20,866 nt of DNA from an uncultured Acetatifactor sp. (GTDB lineage: Bacteria; Bacillota; Clostridia; Lachnospirales; Lachnospiraceae). The notes below the pieces were generated by a model that was given only the letters and a program-made list of their open reading frames with translations, had not been told where the DNA came from and did not search any database. How positions within the stretch are numbered: the first letter of the stretch is position 1; every line of letters begins with the position of its first letter. The translations under genes and the position numbers were made by a program. This document shows, piece after piece, positions 1-6,415 of the stretch. Location of the stretch: positions 1 through 20,866 of the forward strand of contig CAJTKW010000068.1 of assembly GCA_910577035.1 (NCBI GenBank), in the 5' to 3' direction.

Positions 1-88
1 ATTCTAAATAAAGACTCTGGCGATATTCTTTATCCTGTTGTAAGGGTATCACAGGATAAAGAATATCGCCAGAGTCTTTATTTAGAAT
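1..88. repeat. Perfect 38-bp inverted repeat (long hairpin) at window edge
   Basis: Positions 1-38 are the exact reverse complement of 51-88, with a 12-base loop at 39-50. The arms are AT-rich at the base and contain a CTCTGGCG core. The left arm begins at base 1, so the repeat may extend beyond the window. It could be a transcription terminator shared by convergent genes, the remains of a small inverted-repeat element, or a fold-back artefact at a contig end. No transposase is adjacent. The repeat itself is certain; its role is not. Confidence 0.9.
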
Positions 89-325
89 ATCACATCATTT
101 AAGAACAGAAGTATGACAGGGCAGGGCATTTCAAGTGTTCTGCCTTGTTTGACAGAATGATATAGGGCTATTTTTTTCACTTAGATTTGTGCTGTTTTCT
201 CAGCAGTTTACGCACTTGGGTACGTTATGAAGAACCATGCCATAAGTGAAGGAGAAATATTACAGGATACCAGGAAACATATGAGCGTAAAAATTTAACC
301 AGGAAATTTGGAGGAAAGGCATAAT
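89..325. other. Intergenic region upstream of the first acetyltransferase
   Basis: No credible coding region is seen here. There is a weak imperfect stem around CAGGGCAG (about 117-124) and CTGCCTTG (about 140-147), and a run of seven T at about 171-177. A TTGACA sequence at 149-154 has no convincing -10 partner. The last bases carry the ribosome binding site of the gene starting at 326. Confidence 0.4.
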
Positions 326-772
326 ATGTATATCAGGAAGGCAAAACGTACAGACGCAAATGACCTGAAGGTCTTATACTTTGAACATCTGACACACTTC
401 CCGCCCCAGGAAGAACAGGATATGAATTTATGGGAACAGCTTCTTGATAAGTTTGAGAAGGATGAGAACATGTATTTGTTGGTGGTAGAAGAAGACGGGA
501 AAGTTGTTTCTTCTGTACAAATGGTGATTATTGAAAGCCTGACACATAATGTCAGACCCTTCGCGGTTATTGAAAATGTTGTGACACATGCGGATTACAG
601 AAATAGGGGCTATGCGTCGGCATTGCTGGAGAAAGCATCAGAGACAGCCAAGGAACACAGATGCTATAAGGTTTTTCTGGAAACCGGTTCAAATAAAGAA
701 AGTACCTTGAATTTTTACAAAAAGAACGGGTTTGAAATAGATCAGAAACATTCCTGCCTGAAAAGATTATAA
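326..772 (+). CDS. GNAT family N-acetyltransferase
   Basis: This 148-residue protein is a single GNAT domain and is expected to transfer an acetyl group from acetyl-CoA to an amine on an unknown small molecule or protein. The acetyl-CoA motif A is visible in the middle: a beta strand (ENVVTH) followed by the pyrophosphate loop Arg-Asn-Arg-Gly-Tyr-Ala. A C-terminal Phe-Tyr-Lys-Lys-Asn-Gly-Phe segment is the usual motif B. The frame is open from a TTG at 308, but the ATG at 326 is preferred. It has the strong site GGAGGAAAGG at 310-319, and the protein then begins with the usual GNAT first strand (MYIRKAKRTD). A second, unrelated GNAT follows 45 bases downstream on the same strand, so the two may be co-transcribed. 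The substrate cannot be told from sequence. Confidence 0.9.
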   Translation: MYIRKAKRTDANDLKVLYFEHLTHFPPQEEQDMNLWEQLLDKFEKDENMYLLVVEEDGKVVSSVQMVIIESLTHNVRPFAVIENVVTHADYRNRGYASALLEKASETAKEHRCYKVFLETGSNKESTLNFYKKNGFEIDQKHSCLKRL

Positions 773-817
773 CAATGCGCCCGGATTATAAAAGCGCAGG
801 ATGGGGAAACGCAAAGC

Positions 818-1342
818 ATGTTATTAGAGACAACAAAACTGATTATAAGAAGCATACTTCCAACGGATGAAAAAGCATTTATCGATATGGCATCGGACGG
901 CAGCTTGTGGGAAATTTATGGGGATTGCAGTGAATGTCATAAGTGGATGAAGGAATTCATAAGCGAGGCAATCAGACTGGAAGCGGAAGATGATCCTTTC
1001 CATGAATACCTGGCTTTTGCCATAGAGGATAAGGCAAGCCGTTTGGTAGTGGGCTCTGTGGGAAGTTCTTATTATGAGGATTTTAAGGAAGTGGGCGTTA
1101 CTTATTTTATAGGCGCCGACCATCGTGGAAAGGGATATGCCGCGGAGGCACTGCAATGTTTCACGGAGTATTTGTTTGCAAGATATGATCTCAGGAAACT
1201 TGTTGCCACTGCCAGCGTCAAAAATATTGCCTCCTGTAAAACTCTGGAAAAAGCGGGGTTTTCCTTGATTGAAACAAAGATGTATCAGGATGTGCATGAC
1301 GAAAGCGAAAGTATGAGTAATATTTATGAACTGTTGTTATGA
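818..1342 (+). CDS. GNAT family N-acetyltransferase, RimJ/RimL-like
   Basis: This 174-residue protein belongs to the GNAT subgroup that includes RimJ/RimL and spermidine or aminoglycoside acetyltransferases (Acetyltransf_3 type). It opens with the typical first strand LLETTKLIIRSI. It carries a central pyrophosphate-binding loop Arg-Gly-Lys-Gly-Tyr-Ala, and then the ASVKNIASCKTLEKAGF segment characteristic of the subgroup (Asn-x-x-Ser followed by Lys-x-Gly-Phe). The start at 818 has only a weak upstream purine stretch (GATGGGGAAA near 800). Translation may therefore depend partly on the preceding GNAT, 45 bases away. Its stop overlaps a small downstream ORF by ATGA. The substrate is unknown. 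Confidence 0.88.
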   Translation: MLLETTKLIIRSILPTDEKAFIDMASDGSLWEIYGDCSECHKWMKEFISEAIRLEAEDDPFHEYLAFAIEDKASRLVVGSVGSSYYEDFKEVGVTYFIGADHRGKGYAAEALQCFTEYLFARYDLRKLVATASVKNIASCKTLEKAGFSLIETKMYQDVHDESESMSNIYELLL

Positions 1343-1440
1343 TTAAGTATGTAAAAATTGAAAAAGTGCATAGGTGTGATGAAGCATGCTTAAAAGAGGC
1401 AGATTCATTGAAAGAACGAATGATTAGTGAAAAGCGGTAG
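1339..1440 (+). CDS. Small hypothetical ORF, 33 codons, ATGA-overlapped
   Basis: An ATG at 1339 overlaps the stop of the preceding acetyltransferase in an ATGA arrangement and reads 33 codons to a TAG at 1438. The predicted peptide is Lys/Glu-rich (start MIKYVKIEKV) and matches no family I recognise. It lies directly before a decayed antitoxin start, so it could be part of a collapsed gene rather than a real small protein. The only support is the coupled start. Confidence 0.25.
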   Translation: MIKYVKIEKVHRCDEACLKEADSLKERMISEKR

Positions 1441-1444
1441 AAAT

Positions 1445-1570
1445 ATGGCACAGACTACTATGTTGAATTTTCTGATGGATACAGAAGCAAAAAAGGAAGT
1501 AGAAGAAATTTGCTCAAAAATGGGATTGACTATCTACTTTTGTGATGGGAGGGAAAAAGATGCTTACTAA
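1445..1570 (+). pseudogene. RelB/DinJ-family antitoxin remnant (N-terminal fragment)
   Basis: The ATG at 1445 opens a 41-codon frame. Its first 29 residues (beginning MAQTTMLNFLMDTEAKKEVE, then EICSKMGLT) closely resemble the N-terminal ribbon-helix-helix region of clostridial RelB/DinJ antitoxins, which bind DNA and neutralise a YafQ/RelE-type toxin. The family normally continues with an STAF-type second helix and a C-terminal toxin-binding tail, for about 85-100 residues. Here the match ends near 1531 and the frame stops at 1568 inside the next gene. The bases just after the match still resemble the expected continuation with short deletions. No toxin gene is present, so this is a decayed half of a toxin-antitoxin locus. 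Confidence 0.65.
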
Positions 1571-2177
1571 CAAAGGGTTTGATTTATGGGCGGATGGATA
1601 CGATAAAAGCGTGGGCATGTCGGACGAGGATGGCACTTATCCGTTTGCGGGATATAAGAAGATACTAAATGAAATTTACAACAGAGTGCTGCTGGGTAAA
1701 TGTAATACCGTTCTGGATATTGGCTTTGGCACTGGTACTCTGACTACTAAGCTGTATGAGCAGGGATGCCGGATCTGGGGACAGGATTTCTCAGGAAGGA
1801 TGATTGAACTGGCAAAGGGAAAGATGCCAGAGGCAGAGTTATTTCAGGGAGATTTTTCAAAGGGACTTGTGGATGAATTAAAACATAATAGATATGATGC
1901 AATTATAGCCACTTATTCTCTGCATCATCTGTCAGATGAGCAAAAGATTCAATTTATTCAAAATATTCTGCCCTTATTACACGATGGGGGATGTCTATAT
2001 ATTGGAGATGTAATGTTTGAAACGCGCACAGAGTTAGAGCGGCAAAAAGCATTGATCGGTGAAGAATGGGATGATGAAGAATTCTATTTTGCAGTAGACG
2101 AATTGACGAAATTTATCCCACGGATGAAATATGAAAAGTATTCATTCTGCGCCGGGCTGTTGTCAATAAAACCATGA
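1560..2177 (+). CDS. Class I SAM-dependent methyltransferase, YrrT-like
   Basis: This 205-residue cytosolic protein has the Rossmann fold of class I methyltransferases. The SAM-binding motif I, Asp-Ile-Gly-Phe-Gly-Thr-Gly, is at residues 53-59. An acidic residue ends strand 2 (GQDFS), and a motif II/III region contains YSLHHL. The opening FDLWADGYDKSVG and overall length resemble the YrrT group of putative methyltransferases. The substrate is unknown. The frame is open from a GTG at 1542, but the ATG at 1560 fits better, with GGGAGGG at 1547-1553 six bases upstream. The start lies inside the tail of a decayed antitoxin frame, which suggests the gene was brought here by a deletion or insertion. 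A hairpin at the stop codon separates it from the convergent regulator. Confidence 0.85.
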   Translation: MLTNKGFDLWADGYDKSVGMSDEDGTYPFAGYKKILNEIYNRVLLGKCNTVLDIGFGTGTLTTKLYEQGCRIWGQDFSGRMIELAKGKMPEAELFQGDFSKGLVDELKHNRYDAIIATYSLHHLSDEQKIQFIQNILPLLHDGGCLYIGDVMFETRTELERQKALIGEEWDDEEFYFAVDELTKFIPRMKYEKYSFCAGLLSIKP

Positions 2178-2208
2178 AGAAACGGATTATTTCAATCCGC
2201 TTCTTCAT
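2174..2208. terminator. Hairpin terminator between convergent genes
   Basis: The stem ATGAAGAA-ACGGATT pairs with AATCCG-CTTCTTCAT, giving 15 positions with one A-C mismatch and a 5-base loop. It overlaps the stop codon of the methyltransferase and sits between convergent genes. There is no good T-tract on either side, so termination strength is uncertain. Confidence 0.55.
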
Positions 2209-2245
2209 AGTTATATTATCCAAACAATGGATATGAGCGGAACGG

Positions 2246-2983
2246 TCAAGGGCAGGCTGTTTGAAAAAGCTCTACACTGTATTTGGCAGGATTATCTTTG
2301 TTGATATAAACATTCGCATGTAGATCTTCTTTGCGCGTAAAGGGGGACAAAACATAATAGTTGCTTACTGCTTTGTATTCCTTCCCCTCATAAACAAAGC
2401 GGCAGACAATTCTGCAGCTGATATAGTTTGCAACTCTAATGTAGGCTGCCGGGATCATGCCCTCTATCTCGGAGTCCATACAAGTGCCTGAATGTTTCAG
2501 GTTCTTCAGTTTTTTCCTGTCATATACCAGTTTACTCATGGAAGCCAAAAATAATAACAGCCATACAGAAGCATTGATTAACATGACTTTTAATATAGAC
2601 GGATCAAAAAAATATCCAACAAGGCCGGCAGCCAGTTCGATCACTGCTACAAACAAAGTGACATTTGCACATATGGAGAATAAGTATTTTGCAGGCTTGA
2701 GATTGGCAATTTGCTTTTCTTTAAAAAGCCTGGAAATATTTTCCTCCGCTTTTCCTTTGTATTCTTCCGCTGAGATATGCTCCCCTGAAAAAAACTCATT
2801 TAAACTAATGCCCAGAACATCGCACAAAGGCTGTAAAAGCGACACATCGGGCATGCCTCTTCCGTTTTCCCATTTGGAAACCGCCTGACTGGTGATCTCT
2901 AGTAGTTCGGCAAGCTGCATTTGCGTCAGATTTTTCTCTTTCCTGCACTGCGCAATAAAGGTACCTATTCTTTTCTGATCCAT
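2246..2983 (-). CDS. XRE-family transcriptional regulator with two membrane segments
   Basis: This 245-residue protein has an N-terminal Cro/C1-type helix-turn-helix domain (about residues 8-62, with the signature TQMQLAELLEITSQAVSKWE). Two hydrophobic segments follow at about 100-126 and 129-153, then a soluble C-terminal region of about 85 residues. It is probably a membrane-tethered DNA-binding regulator. The C-terminal part resembles the DUF3592-like beta domains that follow such anchors, but I cannot confirm this. The ATG at 2983 has a strong AAGGAGGAG site at 2993-3001. A candidate promoter and a duplicated ACTAARCGTT operator lie just upstream, so autoregulation is likely. No obvious target operon is divergent, as the next gene is an acetyltransferase 440 bases away. 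Confidence 0.88.
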   Translation of the reverse strand: MDQKRIGTFIAQCRKEKNLTQMQLAELLEITSQAVSKWENGRGMPDVSLLQPLCDVLGISLNEFFSGEHISAEEYKGKAEENISRLFKEKQIANLKPAKYLFSICANVTLFVAVIELAAGLVGYFFDPSILKVMLINASVWLLLFLASMSKLVYDRKKLKNLKHSGTCMDSEIEGMIPAAYIRVANYISCRIVCRFVYEGKEYKAVSNYYVLSPFTRKEDLHANVYINKDNPAKYSVELFQTACP

Positions 2984-3019
2984 ACAATAAATCTCCTCCT
3001 TGCTTTATTATTTGACCGC

Positions 3020-3048
3020 AGTATACCAAAAAGAGAATCTATTTAGAA
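3020..3048 (-). promoter_or_regulatory. Candidate promoter of the XRE regulator
   Basis: On the minus strand a TATACT -10 box (3020-3025) follows a poor TTCTAA -35 box (3043-3048) by 17 bases. The weak -35 and the adjacent repeat pair suggest a regulated promoter. Confidence 0.4.
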
Positions 3049-3049
3049 T

Positions 3050-3083
3050 ATACTAAGCGTTGAACGAATACTAAACGTTTAGT
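3050..3083. promoter_or_regulatory. Probable operator: repeated ACTAARCGTT with perfect 14-bp palindrome
   Basis: ATACTAAGCGTT (3050-3061) and ATACTAAACGTT (3068-3079) are near-identical and lie 18 bases apart. The second is part of the perfect palindrome ACTAAACGTTTAGT (3070-3083). They sit immediately upstream of the -35 region of the XRE gene, which is where an autoregulatory operator is expected. The binding protein is inferred. Confidence 0.5.
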
Positions 3084-3296
3084 TGAGCGTCACAGTGGCA
3101 GTTTATTATCTGCCTTTCTCCGGGACTGGGGCTTTCTGTACTTTATTATAGCAGATTTCTGCCATCCACCAAATATTTATTTGGACGAAGGGGAAGTGTG
3201 GATAATAATAGCAACGATGTTATAATGCACTGAAACAAATATGGGTGGCTTGTTAGGGCAAGCTATGATAAAATAGGAGCAGGAGCAAAAGGCTAG
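3084..3296. other. Intergenic region between the XRE operator and the Rpn-like remnant
   Basis: No coding sequence is supported. A short GGCAG/CTGCC stem (3097-3114) is present. An extended -10 promoter candidate lies at 3218-3226 and is listed separately. Confidence 0.4.
3218..3226 (+). promoter_or_regulatory. Candidate extended -10 promoter
   Basis: TGT-TATAAT forms an extended -10 element (TGn plus TATAAT at 3221-3226). There is no good -35 box at the normal distance. It would drive the remnant at 3297 and the acetyltransferase at 3425. Confidence 0.4.
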
Positions 3297-3428
3297 GACA
3301 TCAATATAGACACTACCATAGCGAAGAAAATCCGCGTGGCTGATGAGAAGGCCGGCTATGACGCGGCCTACAAGATATGTAGGTATAAATGGAAAGCTTC
3401 AGATAATTCGGAGAATAATTATTCATGA
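3297..3428 (+). pseudogene. Probable N-terminal remnant of an Rpn/PD-(D/E)XK nuclease-type transposase gene
   Basis: The frame following a TAG at 3294 reads as a peptide beginning DINIDTTIAKKI, followed by RVADEKAGYDAAYK. This resembles the conserved N-terminus of PD-(D/E)XK (Rpn-family) nuclease/transposase proteins common in Lachnospiraceae, where AGYDAACK precedes a long nuclease domain. Here the similarity ends after about 25 residues, no in-frame start codon is present and the frame stops at 3426. The family assignment is from memory of the motif and is tentative. The fragment runs straight into the start of the next acetyltransferase. Confidence 0.35.
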
Positions 3429-4057
3429 ATGAAATGGTAAAGAAACAATATCTTGAAAATCCATGCGGTACAGCATCTATCCCCTATTGGAAAACGGTAT
3501 GTATTTCCATACCTGACGGCATGAAGATTTTACATGAACGGGAATTCGATATAGAAATGCTGAAACGATACTCTGATGAACCTTATTTTCGTTTAGTGAA
3601 TCACATGGGGGAAGTAAAGCCTGTATCATTGCCAGAGGGTTATTCTCTTTATGGAGCCTCTATGCCTGAGTTTGTAGATCATATCAACAGCTGTTATGAA
3701 GACATTAGTATTACAATACCTGAAATGCAGAGTTATTTAACCAGGGAGCAGTATAGTCCGGAACTTTGGCTGGCCGTAAGAGATGATTATAAAGGAAAAA
3801 TTGCAGCAACTGGGATTGCCGATCTGGACCGTGAGATTGGCGAGGGTGTATTGGAATGGATTCAGGTATCAAAGGATTATCGCAGGCGCGGATTGGGGAG
3901 TTATCTTGTGTCAGAACTGTTGTGGAGAATGAGGAAAGCGGCGAAATTTGTTACGGTATCAGGGAAATGTAAAAATCCAGACCATCCGGAAGAACTTTAT
4001 CGCAAATGTGGTTTTTGTGGTAATGATGTGTGGCATGTTTTGCGAGAGTGTGAGTAA
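3425..4057 (+). CDS. GNAT family N-acetyltransferase
   Basis: This 210-residue protein has a C-terminal GNAT domain (about residues 110-205) preceded by an N-terminal extension. That extension includes YLENPCGTASIPYWK, a signature I associate with a clostridial acetyltransferase family. The acetyl-CoA loop is Arg-Arg-Arg-Gly-Leu-Gly in VSKDYRRRGLGSYL, and LYRKCGF near the end matches motif B. The substrate is unknown. The ATG at 3425 has a modest GGAG about 11 bases upstream. In-frame ATG codons at 3434 and later are alternatives but would cut into the conserved N-terminal segment. It has no close gene partner on either side. Confidence 0.87.
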   Translation: MNEMVKKQYLENPCGTASIPYWKTVCISIPDGMKILHEREFDIEMLKRYSDEPYFRLVNHMGEVKPVSLPEGYSLYGASMPEFVDHINSCYEDISITIPEMQSYLTREQYSPELWLAVRDDYKGKIAATGIADLDREIGEGVLEWIQVSKDYRRRGLGSYLVSELLWRMRKAAKFVTVSGKCKNPDHPEELYRKCGFCGNDVWHVLRECE

Positions 4058-4117
4058 ATTCTTTCGCAGAATAAAAAGAGCCTTAATAAAAATGCCGGGA
4101 GGCAGTCTCTCTGTTTA

Positions 4118-4146
4118 TTGTAATTTTCCGGAATGCTGTGTATAAT
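4118..4146 (+). promoter_or_regulatory. Sigma-70-type promoter of the HD-like gene
   Basis: TTGTAA (4118-4123) and a consensus TATAAT (4141-4146) are separated by exactly 17 bases, with TG just before the -10. The predicted leader to the ATG at 4275 is about 120 bases and includes a small GCACG/CGTGC stem (4237-4256) just before the ribosome binding site. Confidence 0.75.
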
Positions 4147-4274
4147 GAAAGGTGGAAGTAAGAGAAGGCAAAGGGCAGCTATTAAATGTAATGTGCAGCA
4201 GAGCACTGACAAGCAGAGGTTAATTCCCGGGATATGGCACGGAGCATGGATCGTGCTTATGAGGAGGCATGGAT

Positions 4275-4811
4275 ATGTTAAATGAGAAAGCATTATTTGA
4301 ATTTGTTGAGCCCTATTATATAGATAAAGATATTATGCACAATATGTGGCACATTGAATTGGTCAAAAGAATGGTCAAAAGAATTTTATCCCTTAGCAGC
4401 TACATAGTTGATGAAGAATGCTTGACACTGGCAACCTATTTTCATGGGTTTATATACAGAGATGAGGATAAAATCAAGCAGTGGATGCAGGCACAAAACT
4501 ATAATGAAGCAATGATTTTGAAAACAATAAATATAGCCTGGGAGTCTCAAAGAAGAGAGATTCCTGAAACTATTGAAGGGAAAATTTTGCATGATGCTCA
4601 TGTTTTAGAAGGCGGAAAAACTTACTTAATTGTGAAAACATTGATTACAGGTTCTGTCAGGGGGCAGTCTTTGACTGATACTTTGAAGTACATGGAAAAT
4701 AATGTGCTAGACAAAAATCAATGTTATTTACCCGAAACAATTCCTTTATGTGAAGAAATGAACAAGTACACAAATAGTTTCTTTGGAGAGTTAATAGAGG
4801 GAATCCGTTAA
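4275..4811 (+). CDS. Divergent HD-domain-like protein
   Basis: This 178-residue, mostly helical cytosolic protein resembles HD-superfamily phosphohydrolases. It has His22/His26 (HNMWH), then TYFHGFIY where HD proteins have the His-Asp pair, and a later LHDAHVLEG at about 105-113. The key position after His57 is Gly58 instead of Asp, so the standard metal site is incomplete. HDA at 106-108 could supply ligands from another position. Function is unknown; a nucleotide or phosphoester substrate would be typical of the family. The ATG at 4269 is too close to the GAGGAGG site (4261-4267), so the ATG at 4275, with seven bases of spacing, is chosen. It has its own strong promoter at 4118-4146. Confidence 0.75.
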   Translation: MLNEKALFEFVEPYYIDKDIMHNMWHIELVKRMVKRILSLSSYIVDEECLTLATYFHGFIYRDEDKIKQWMQAQNYNEAMILKTINIAWESQRREIPETIEGKILHDAHVLEGGKTYLIVKTLITGSVRGQSLTDTLKYMENNVLDKNQCYLPETIPLCEEMNKYTNSFFGELIEGIR

Positions 4812-4860
4812 GTATTTCATTCCGAACCAAAGATCAGAAGGCATGGCGGGAGGGATGGAA

Positions 4861-5001
4861 ATGAGGTCGGAACAGCAGGTTCCCACAGAAGCAGCGGGGC
4901 GGCTGAGTTACCCGTATCCGCCGTATGATGAAAAAATCAGTGGCTATGTGGTCCGGCAAAAGGCAAAGTACAGAACAGTAGATTCCCCGGATTCGATGTG
5001 A
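4861..5001 (+). CDS. Small hypothetical protein, 46 residues
   Basis: A 46-codon frame starts at the ATG at 4861 with a good GGGAGGG site at 4848-4854. It ends at the TGA at 4999, 45 bases before the kinase-like gene. The peptide is hydrophilic and Tyr/Pro-rich in the middle (RLSYPYPPYDEKISGYV), with no membrane segment. In-frame ATG codons at 4843 and 4855 are possible earlier starts. I do not recognise a family. Supporting signs are the ribosome binding site, same-strand context and unbiased composition. It could also be the tail of a lost gene. Confidence 0.4.
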   Translation: MRSEQQVPTEAAGRLSYPYPPYDEKISGYVVRQKAKYRTVDSPDSM

Positions 5002-5015
5002 CCGCAGGGCGGAAG

Positions 5016-5021
5016 TATAAT
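5016..5021 (+). promoter_or_regulatory. Candidate -10 box upstream of the P-loop gene
   Basis: TATAAT at 5016-5021 lies 25 bases before the ATG at 5047. The best -35 match, TTCGAT at 4992-4997 with an 18-base gap, is poor. The untranslated leader would be very short. Confidence 0.3.
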
Positions 5022-5046
5022 CAATTGTTTTGGGAGAGGCGTGAAA

Positions 5047-5727
5047 ATGAAAATATCGTTAAGTGGAAATTTAATCAAACATTACCTGCAAAATGTTTAT
5101 TTTATAAACGGACATAGCTGTGCGGGAAAATCAACAATGGTCAAGATGCTGGCCCGGCGGTACGATATGATTCATTGCGGTGAAAATTACCATGATGTAT
5201 TTCCGCGGGATAAGCTGTCACGTTGGAAGCAGCCGGGGCTGTGCTATTTTGACACCATGAGCGGCTGGCAGGAATGGCTGAATATGACTCCGGAAGAACA
5301 TTGGAACTGGACGGACCAGGTTTCCAGAGAATGTGTGGAAGTTGAAATTTTGGAGCTGCTTAAGCTGGCTGCATCAGGAAAGAAGGTCATTGTGGATACC
5401 AACATCCCGCCGGACGTGCTGAGGGAGATTTCTTCATATGACCGTGTGGCCATCATGCTTTGTGATCCGGCGGATATTTGTGCCACACGCTTTTTTGACC
5501 GGGATGATCCGGATAAGAAATTCATGATGGAGCAGATCAAGCTTTGCCCGGATCCGGAAGCAGCACTGAAAAACTTTAATTCCTGGGCATTGTATCATCC
5601 TCCGCTGGAGATCGATTGGGCGCATACAGGCTTTTTCACATATACTCGTTCGGATTTTGAAAATGATACGAGGGAAGAAGTATTGTCGATCCTGGCAAAG
5701 CATTTTGGCCTGGAGGAAGGGAAATAA
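5047..5727 (+). CDS. P-loop NTPase, small-molecule kinase-like
   Basis: This 226-residue cytosolic protein has a Walker A motif, Gly22-His-Ser-Cys-Ala-Gly-Lys28-Ser-Thr. It is placed after a short first strand (NVYFING), as in the adenylate kinase, shikimate kinase and chloramphenicol-phosphotransferase-like superfamily. A Walker B-like strand (KKVIVDTNIP) lies near residue 115. An Arg-rich segment, CATRFFDRDDPDKKF, at about 155 could be the lid. It probably phosphorylates a small molecule, but the substrate is not evident. The frame opens with GTG at 5041, but the GGAGAGG site near 5033-5039 suits the ATG at 5047. A histidine phosphatase follows 45 bases downstream on the same strand, suggesting a kinase/phosphatase pair in one transcript. 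Confidence 0.8.
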   Translation: MKISLSGNLIKHYLQNVYFINGHSCAGKSTMVKMLARRYDMIHCGENYHDVFPRDKLSRWKQPGLCYFDTMSGWQEWLNMTPEEHWNWTDQVSRECVEVEILELLKLAASGKKVIVDTNIPPDVLREISSYDRVAIMLCDPADICATRFFDRDDPDKKFMMEQIKLCPDPEAALKNFNSWALYHPPLEIDWAHTGFFTYTRSDFENDTREEVLSILAKHFGLEEGK

Positions 5728-5772
5728 GCGAGGATATAAGTTTACTGACAGAGGAGCGGGAGGAATAGACAA

Positions 5773-6375
5773 ATGCGTATTTTAGTAATCCGGCACGGAG
5801 AATCCGAAGCGGATCTGCTGGATGTCCATGAAGGGCGGGCTGACTTTGAACTGACGGAGCGAGGGCACAGGCAGGCGGCAGCCATGGCCTGTTATGTGAA
5901 AGAAAATTATGATCTTTCGGCCATCTATTGCAGTACACTAAAGCGGGCATATCAGACGGCCGGACATTTGTCCGAGGCCACAGGCATACCCCTGACTCCG
6001 GACGAAAGACTGATGGAGTTTAACAATGGCTTGATTGCCGGTTTGGAGCGGGCTGTTGCCAGAGAAAAATATCCGCAGGTGATAAACCTTCCCCTTCATG
6101 CTTCCGTTTATGAGCAGGAATCCGCTCTGGAGTTTCGCTTTCGGGCAGACTATATGTTGTCAAAGATCCTGTCTGAAACCGAACCCGATGCGACTGTGGC
6201 AGTGGTTACCCACGGGGGTATGGTGAATCAACTGTACCGGGCATTTCTTCGCCTGCCTGTTGACAGTGATATAGGCTTTGCCACCGGTGATACCGGCATC
6301 CACGAATGGCGGATTCATGAGGGACGCCGGATCGTGGTAAAATCAAATATGACAGACCATTCAAAAGAGATTTGA
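5773..6375 (+). CDS. Histidine phosphatase family protein
   Basis: This 200-residue protein of the phosphoglycerate-mutase-like histidine phosphatase superfamily has the catalytic Arg7-His8-Gly9-Glu10 motif right at the N-terminus. The second catalytic histidine is His147 (VVTHGGMVNQ). The middle segment, STLKRAYQTAGHLSEATG, is the conserved substrate-side Arg region, and MEFNNGLIAGLE supplies the usual acidic acid/base position. It should hydrolyse a phosphomonoester through a phosphohistidine intermediate; the substrate is unknown. The ATG at 5773 has a GGGAGGA site near 5757-5764. It follows the kinase-like gene by 45 bases and probably shares its transcript. A second family member lies at 9718. 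Confidence 0.9.
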   Translation: MRILVIRHGESEADLLDVHEGRADFELTERGHRQAAAMACYVKENYDLSAIYCSTLKRAYQTAGHLSEATGIPLTPDERLMEFNNGLIAGLERAVAREKYPQVINLPLHASVYEQESALEFRFRADYMLSKILSETEPDATVAVVTHGGMVNQLYRAFLRLPVDSDIGFATGDTGIHEWRIHEGRRIVVKSNMTDHSKEI

Positions 6376-6415
6376 TCCGCAGAAGGTGGATGTAATGGGA
6401 AACGGATAAAGCGCG

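Noticed and set aside
1445..1570. A functional toxin-antitoxin system
   Set aside because: Only the first part of an antitoxin is present and no toxin gene follows.
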